Shown: positions 6,933-10,916 of the stretch, in pieces | Position numbering within the stretch: the first letter of the stretch is position 1 | Layout: the number at the start of each line of letters is the position of its first letter | Assembly: GCA_024403005.1 (NCBI GenBank) | Contig: JAKSSQ010000045.1 | Span: 1-10,916 of the forward strand | Direction: 5' to 3' | Source of the DNA: Clostridia bacterium | Lineage (GTDB): Bacteria > Bacillota > Clostridia > Peptostreptococcales > Anaerovoracaceae | DNA: 10,916 bases | Program-made: the position numbers and the translations under genes | Notes under the pieces: model-generated | What the model was told of the DNA's origin: nothing | Seen by the model: only the letters and a program-made list of their open reading frames with translations | Databases searched by the model: none

Positions 6933-8495
6933 TTAGAAGTGAACGTACTTGAGGAGCGGAGCCTGGTAAGCGCCGTTTCTGAATCCCTTAACGCTTGTGT
7001 TAAGAGCGAAAATGTCTTCCTGCTGATAGAGAGGAACGATGATGCATTCATCAAGAGCCTTCTTCTGGATTGCAGCGTTCATTTCGCTTCTCTTAGCTGC
7101 ATCGGGTTCCTTAGCAGCTGCTTCGATCATAGCGTCCATTTCGGGATCGGAGTAACCGAAGATGTTGTTAATTGAGCCAGTCTGGAAGAATCTGTTTGCG
7201 AAGTCGATGTCGCCGTTTGTAGCAGCGATACCCCATGTGTAAACGTCGAAGTCGTGTTCAACCTTCAGCTTCTGGGAGTTTGTAGCAGCGTCGAGTGCTA
7301 TGATTTCGCATTCGATACCAACCTGCTTAAGAGCGTTAGCGAAGAATTCGCCGTAAGCCTGTCTCAGGGACATGTGACCTACGTGATATCTAATCTTGAA
7401 TCCGTCGGGGTAGCCAGCTTCAGCAAGCAGTTCCTTGGACTTTTCGAGGTTGTACTTGTAAACGGGGTAGTCTACGTGATAGGGAGAATCCTTCTTAGCG
7501 ATGGAGTCGTTGATGTTGGCGGGGAGGAGACCCTGAGCAGGCTGACCTACGCCGTCCATGCATACTGCCCATGCAGAGTCGATGTCAAGTGCATAAGCGA
7601 TAGCCTGACGAACGCGAACGTCCTGGAAGAGGGGCTGTCTCTGGTTGAAGCTGAAGTAGCAGTTATCCATTGTTAATTCACGGAATACTGCAATGGAATC
7701 GTTAGCTTCTGCGTCAGCAATGTTTGTACCGGGCAGGTTGTAGCAGATGTCTGCTCCGCCTGTTTCTACTTCGATGTATCTGTTGCCGTCTTCGCCGATA
7801 ATCTTGAATTCAACGTTCTTGATTGCGGGCTGACCGTCAACATAGTAGTTTTCGTTAGCAACGAGCTTTACAGATGTACCGATGGACCAGTCGCTCCACA
7901 TGTACGGGCCTGTACCGATATCCATCTTGGACCAGTCTCCAGCGCCTTCTTCATAACCCTTCTGGGAGAACATAACGCATGTGGGGAAAGACAGGTTAGA
8001 GATAACGGGCATGTAAGCTTCTTCCATTACGATAACGAGTGTCTTTTCGTCTGCTGCATAGGACTTGTCGAGATCCATCTTGTCTGTTACGGACTTGTTA
8101 GCGGATTCTCTGAGTGTTCTCAGGGAGAACAGGCAGTCTTCAGCTGTGAGCTTTTCGCCGTTGTGGCATGTTACGTCGTTCAGGACGATTGTCAGTTCTG
8201 TAGCATCGTCGTTGAAGGACCATTCCTTAGCGATCAGTCCCTTGTATTCCTGTTCGGGAACTGTTCTTTCGATCAGAGTTTCATAAACCTGAGACTTGAT
8301 CTTGATTGTGTCGTTTGTTGTGGTTCCGTTAACGGGATCCATGTCTGCAACGTCAGACTGTGCTGCGATTACGAGAGTGTCCTTAGCTTCTGTAGCTTCG
8401 CCACCTGCGTTACCGCCTGTGCTTCCGCCGCAAGCGCACAGTGCCATGGAGAGGCACAGGAGCATTGCAACGAGCATTGCAATTTTCTTCTTCAT
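6933..8495 (-). CDS. Lipoprotein solute-binding protein of a Dpp/Opp-type ABC importer (SBP family 5)
   Basis: This 520-residue protein has the usual length of the family 5 (DppA/OppA/NikA) binding proteins. The N-terminus is a lipoprotein signal: three lysines, a hydrophobic stretch, and a lipobox LCAC with the lipidated cysteine at 22, followed by a Gly/Ser/Ala/Glu-rich linker to about residue 40. The mature part shows family features: YETLIER near 73, ...AKEWSFNDDATELTIVL, a TGPYMW segment, and FQDVRVRQAIAYALDID, where the conserved VRQA-AYA motif lies. It would sit on the outer face of the membrane and deliver the ligand to the two permeases encoded downstream. GGAG lies 9 nt before the ATG at 8495. 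The ligand is unknown: the family binds peptides, nickel complexes, opines and some sugars, and ligand-contact residues cannot be assigned by eye. It follows the opine-dehydrogenase-family gene by 78 nt with no evident promoter between them. Confidence 0.93.
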   Translation of the reverse strand: MKKKIAMLVAMLLCLSMALCACGGSTGGNAGGEATEAKDTLVIAAQSDVADMDPVNGTTTNDTIKIKSQVYETLIERTVPEQEYKGLIAKEWSFNDDATELTIVLNDVTCHNGEKLTAEDCLFSLRTLRESANKSVTDKMDLDKSYAADEKTLVIVMEEAYMPVISNLSFPTCVMFSQKGYEEGAGDWSKMDIGTGPYMWSDWSIGTSVKLVANENYYVDGQPAIKNVEFKIIGEDGNRYIEVETGGADICYNLPGTNIADAEANDSIAVFRELTMDNCYFSFNQRQPLFQDVRVRQAIAYALDIDSAWAVCMDGVGQPAQGLLPANINDSIAKKDSPYHVDYPVYKYNLEKSKELLAEAGYPDGFKIRYHVGHMSLRQAYGEFFANALKQVGIECEIIALDAATNSQKLKVEHDFDVYTWGIAATNGDIDFANRFFQTGSINNIFGYSDPEMDAMIEAAAKEPDAAKRSEMNAAIQKKALDECIIVPLYQQEDIFALNTSVKGFRNGAYQAPLLKYVHF

Positions 8496-8573
8496 TTGAT
8501 TTCTCCTTCTTTTCTACCAAATCCCATAGACTTTGTATCTACGGGTAATTGCCTTAAATTAGGGGCTGGCTGA

Positions 8574-9650
8574 TTATTCAACCATCTTGTGCATTTCTTC
8601 AGCTGTCTTTCCTGCGAAGCCCAGCTTTTCTGCATTTCTGCCTTCCTTCCAGAAGTCTCTGCCGCAGATGGAGCTTGCGAGGTTAACAAATGAATCCATG
8701 TAAGGTGTTGCAACGCCCAGTTCGTGGCCGATGCAAGCGAGGGGTACAAGGCCGCACATTGTATCTTCTACGATGAAGCGGTGCTTTGTATCCTTGGGGT
8801 TGCGGATGCCCTTGTAGGATTCAATGCTCTGAATGAATTCGTAAAGAGTATCCTTGGGTTCAAGCTTGTAGGTCTTGATGAGTCGTTCTGCCAGAGTCAT
8901 GGCTTCGATGCCGAGAGCTTCGCAAACCTTAACTCTTTCTGCGTCGCACTTTTCGATGAGACCTGCAACGTGGGGTGTGATTCCTTCCATGTAATAATCG
9001 TAAGCCTGGTCTAAATCCATCTTGTTTACGTTCATTACTGTAGGAATTGTGTGGAGCATTGCTCCGCCGCCTTCGAAACCTGTTTCGAGGATGTTGGGAA
9101 CAGCCTTGAGGCAGGGGAAGATGGGTCCGATAACGTCCAGTACCTTTGTTACATCGCCTGCGGGAAGTGCAGCGATGGGTACGTTGAGCTTAAGTCCTGT
9201 GTGGAGGACGTTGCCGACTTCGTAGCATCTGCAGCCGTACATGAGGTCGCCTGCTTCTGCGATGAGGAGATCCTTACCGCTGCCGTTTTCGCCGCGGAGG
9301 ATGTTGGAGATTTCCAGAGCGCCGCCGCAGTGGCCCGGGTTGAGAACGATAATCTGGCCGTCCTTAACGAGGGGCTTAATGAGCTGAGCGATGGAACCGT
9401 GAGCATCTGTTGTGGAGACGATCATTACTACATCTGCGTCTTCCATAACTTCTTCGATCTTATCTGTGATAACAGCGGGCTTAGCTTCTGCTTCGATGAC
9501 ACCTGTTACCTTGATAGCATCGAGGCTCTGGAGTTTCTTGATCTTGTCTTTATCTATATCGTAAAGTTTTGCGGTATAGCCTTTCTGTGTGAGGACTGCT
9601 GCCATGGACTGGCCGCCTGCACCTGCACCGATGATGGCAAAATTTAACAT
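8574..9650 (-). CDS. NAD(P)-dependent octopine/nopaline (opine) dehydrogenase-family oxidoreductase
   Basis: This 358-residue protein begins with a Rossmann fold: GAGAGG at 8-13 after the first strand and an acidic residue (Asp31) at the end of the second strand, which favours NAD(H) over NADP(H). The middle (about 60-110) continues the fold (DADVVMIVSTTDAH, LNPGHCGG). The C-terminal helical domain (from about 190) carries HTIPTVMN (200-207) and RFIVEDTMCGLVP (291-303), which match the octopine-dehydrogenase domain; His200 is the likely catalytic histidine. Known members join an amino acid and a 2-keto acid reductively, or split the resulting opine. Others in the wider family act on 2-hydroxy/2-keto acids. 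It is the first gene of the operon, with GGAGGT 4 nt before the ATG and a good promoter upstream. Its place with an importer suggests a catabolic direction, but the substrate is not known. A staphylopine-type synthase is less likely because no nicotianamine-synthase-like gene is present. Confidence 0.88.
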   Translation of the reverse strand: MLNFAIIGAGAGGQSMAAVLTQKGYTAKLYDIDKDKIKKLQSLDAIKVTGVIEAEAKPAVITDKIEEVMEDADVVMIVSTTDAHGSIAQLIKPLVKDGQIIVLNPGHCGGALEISNILRGENGSGKDLLIAEAGDLMYGCRCYEVGNVLHTGLKLNVPIAALPAGDVTKVLDVIGPIFPCLKAVPNILETGFEGGGAMLHTIPTVMNVNKMDLDQAYDYYMEGITPHVAGLIEKCDAERVKVCEALGIEAMTLAERLIKTYKLEPKDTLYEFIQSIESYKGIRNPKDTKHRFIVEDTMCGLVPLACIGHELGVATPYMDSFVNLASSICGRDFWKEGRNAEKLGFAGKTAEEMHKMVE

Positions 9651-9679
9651 ATTTACCTCCTTGATAACTATGTGAAATA

Positions 9680-9709
9680 TTTATATAAATTTTACATCAA
9701 TTCTGTAAA
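9680..9709 (-). promoter_or_regulatory. Predicted promoter of the seven-gene operon
   Basis: On the minus strand TTTACA (9709-9704, 5 of 6 matches to the -35 consensus) and TATAAA (9685-9680, 5 of 6) are separated by 18 bp. Transcription would begin near 9673, giving a leader of about 23 nt that contains the GGAGGT ribosome binding site. The -35 lies inside the right arm of a perfect dyad, consistent with control by the divergent LysR-type protein. Confidence 0.65.
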
Positions 9710-9711
9710 AT
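9689..9711. promoter_or_regulatory. 23-bp perfect dyad, candidate LysR-type regulator binding site
   Basis: ATTTTACA-N7-TGTAAAAT is an exact inverted repeat with 8-bp arms, between the operon promoter and the regulator gene. It covers the -35 region of the operon promoter. LysR-type proteins usually bind interrupted dyads of this size, though the central T-N11-A form is not strictly met here. A related element lies exactly 40 bp away at 9731. Confidence 0.55.
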
Positions 9712-9730
9712 CTAATAATAAAGGATTCAC

Positions 9731-9758
9731 TTTACTAATTATCTGAAATTGATATAAT
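9731..9758 (+). promoter_or_regulatory. Predicted promoter of the LysR-type regulator
   Basis: TTTACT (9731-9736, 4 of 6 matches) and a perfect TATAAT (9753-9758) are separated by 16 bp. Transcription would begin near 9765, giving a leader of about 22 nt containing GAGGT at 9771-9775. The -35 is also the start of the second TTTAC-N6-TCTG element, suggesting autoregulation. Confidence 0.6.
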
Positions 9759-9772
9759 AAATATGTTTCAGA
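9742..9772. repeat. Inverted repeat flanking the -10 of the regulator promoter
   Basis: TCTGAAA (9742-9748) and TTTCAGA (9766-9772) are exact 7-bp inverted arms 17 nt apart, bracketing the TATAAT. This could be an autoregulatory site, but short arms in AT-rich DNA may arise by chance. Confidence 0.35.
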
Positions 9773-9786
9773 GGTAAGAAAAATAA

Positions 9787-10710
9787 ATGACATTTCAGCA
9801 ATTATTATTTGCGGTTGAGGTTTCCAAGTGCGATTCCTTCAACAAAGCAGCAGAACAACTATATACTCACCAGTCAAACGTAAGTACTGTTATTAAACAG
9901 CTGGAAGACGAGCTGGGCATTCAGATTTTCGAAAGAACTAAAAAAGGGGTTCACCCCACCGACGAAGGAAAAGAATTTTTAGGCTATGCGCGAGAGATAA
10001 TTTCCCGCATGCAGTTCGTGGAAAACATGTACGAAGTGCGCAGCAGAAACCCGAAGCAGTACTTCAGCATCTCTTCCATGAGAGCCTATTACCTTTCCCA
10101 GCCCTTTATCGATGCTTACGAGATGCTCCTTAAGGAAGACGACGCTCTCTACGTAAGAATGAGCAAAACCAGCTTTACATCGGTATTAGACGATGTTGCC
10201 CATTCCCATGCCGAAATCGGTGTAATTTTTACGCTCAACGGACATCTGGAAGAAACAAAGCGCATGTGCAAGTTAAAGCAGCTTACTCCGATTATTCTGG
10301 GCCAGTCCAGAATCCACGCAGTCGTCCGCAAAGACCACCCGGTTCTCAAAGAAGAGAATCCCCTGCAGCACCTTACGGAGTATCCTTACATAATCACCGA
10401 AACTCAGGAAAACTTCGGAAGGTTTTACGACGATTCTTCCAAGTCTCTGCTCCAGCTGTTCCAGACTGAACCAAAGTGTTTAATCTCAGTTTCCGACAGC
10501 GTTGCAAACCAGGATATCGTTGCCAACACCGACGCTTTCTTTATTTCGATGACCGAATGGAAGCACAACGAGCACTACGACTACGTATCCATTCCCTTCG
10601 AAGGCGACGACAACCTGCTCACTCACATGTGCGTAATCAGAAGAGAGCACTCCCTCTCCAGAGTCGGAAAGCTCTACCTGGACCACCTGCAGACGCTTTT
10701 GGATAAGTAG
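9787..10710 (+). CDS. LysR-type transcriptional regulator
   Basis: This 307-residue protein has normal LysR length. The N-terminal winged helix-turn-helix spans about residues 1-60 (SFNKAAEQLYTHQSNVSTVIKQLEDELGIQIFER, followed by the wing with HPTDEG). A linker helix follows to about 88, and then the two-lobed effector domain from about 91 to the C-terminus. It would bind DNA as a tetramer and respond to a small molecule. It is transcribed divergently from the seven-gene operon, the usual arrangement when a LysR protein controls its neighbour. The effector is probably the imported compound or a pathway intermediate (inference). The ATG at 9787 begins the family-typical MTFQQLLFAVEV; the ribosome binding site GAGGT is a little distant, 11 nt upstream. 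A strong terminator follows the stop. Confidence 0.95.
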   Translation: MTFQQLLFAVEVSKCDSFNKAAEQLYTHQSNVSTVIKQLEDELGIQIFERTKKGVHPTDEGKEFLGYAREIISRMQFVENMYEVRSRNPKQYFSISSMRAYYLSQPFIDAYEMLLKEDDALYVRMSKTSFTSVLDDVAHSHAEIGVIFTLNGHLEETKRMCKLKQLTPIILGQSRIHAVVRKDHPVLKEENPLQHLTEYPYIITETQENFGRFYDDSSKSLLQLFQTEPKCLISVSDSVANQDIVANTDAFFISMTEWKHNEHYDYVSIPFEGDDNLLTHMCVIRREHSLSRVGKLYLDHLQTLLDK

Positions 10711-10729
10711 TAGTTTACAAGCAATATTC

Positions 10730-10756
10730 CCGGGGCCTTACGGCCCCGGATTTTTT
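10730..10756 (+). terminator. Intrinsic terminator of the LysR-type gene
   Basis: CCGGGGCC (10730-10737) and GGCCCCGG (10742-10749) form an 8-bp all-G/C stem with a TTAC loop, followed after one A by six T residues. It lies 20 nt after the TAG stop. Confidence 0.95.
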
Positions 10757-10799
10757 ATGCAAAAATATCCGTATATTGGCTTCATTGCATAAACCCCAA

Positions 10800-10828
10800 T
10801 TGCAACAAAGCATAATTATGTATAGACT
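10800..10828 (+). promoter_or_regulatory. Possible promoter of the gene starting at 10882
   Basis: TTGCAA (10800-10805) and TAGACT (10823-10828) are 17 bp apart; both are partial matches. The region after the terminator is AT-rich and must hold a promoter for the next gene, but several other pairings are possible, so the exact position is uncertain. Confidence 0.28.
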
Positions 10829-10881
10829 ATAAGATGTTAAACAGATAGAAAAAGTTTGACTATTATTAAAGGAGAATCTTA

Positions 10882-10916
10882 ATGGATAAAAAGCCCAAAA
10901 TTTGTATCCTGCGCTG
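10882..10916 (+). CDS. Start of an unidentified gene, partial (runs off the right edge)
   Basis: An ATG at 10882 is preceded by AAAGGAGAA (GGAG at 10871-10874, 7 nt upstream) and opens a frame of 11 codons (MDKKPKICILR) to the window edge. The strong ribosome binding site, the upstream terminator and the AT-rich leader support a real start. The KICILR stretch could be the first strand of an alpha/beta domain, but the protein cannot be named from so few residues. Confidence 0.7.
   Translation, partial: MDKKPKICILR

Noticed and set aside
3007..9650. Staphylopine/pseudopaline-type metallophore system (opine dehydrogenase plus Opp/Nik-type importer)
   Set aside because: The gene types partly match, but there is no nicotianamine-synthase-like or histidine-racemase-like gene and no exporter, and the operon ends in a UxaA-family enzyme. 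It remains a remote alternative.

Overview
The window looks like part of the chromosome of an anaerobic Bacillota, most probably class Clostridia. The support is strong AGGAGG-type ribosome binding sites, a lipoprotein-anchored peptide-type ABC importer, and NuoE/NuoF-type subunits of the kind found with soluble [FeFe] hydrogenases. No marker gene fixes the genus. No rRNA, tRNA, CRISPR array or insertion sequence was seen.

Layout on the minus strand, from right to left. A seven-gene unit starts at 9650 and ends at 1453. It encodes an octopine/nopaline (opine) dehydrogenase-family oxidoreductase, a lipoprotein solute-binding protein, two permeases, two ATPases (a complete Dpp/Opp-type importer) and a UxaA-family (altronate/galactarate dehydratase-like) enzyme. 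Spacing is tight throughout: a 4-nt overlap, gaps of 1, 14, 30 and 78 nt, and one 144-nt gap that holds two stem-loops but no U-tract. A probable intrinsic terminator lies at 1325-1365. Beyond it a separate operon begins, with a promoter overlapped by a 20-bp palindrome. It encodes a NuoE-like [2Fe-2S] subunit and a NuoF-like FMN/NADH subunit that is cut by the left edge.

Layout on the plus strand. A LysR-type regulator (9787-10710) is divergent from the seven-gene unit. The 136-bp space between them carries a convincing promoter for each direction, a 23-bp perfect dyad over the -35 of the catabolic promoter, and a related element exactly 40 bp away. The regulator ends in a strong terminator (10730-10756). 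A new plus-strand gene starts at 10882 and runs off the right edge.

How the genes may work together. The importer would capture a small amino-acid- or peptide-like compound, the opine-dehydrogenase-family enzyme would oxidise or reduce it with a nicotinamide cofactor, and the UxaA-family enzyme would eliminate water (or another group) from a hydroxy-acid. The LysR protein would sense the substrate. This combination is the most interesting content here. The substrate cannot be read from the sequence. I do not recognise it as a named pathway, so the description as an opine-like or hydroxy-acid utilisation operon is inference.
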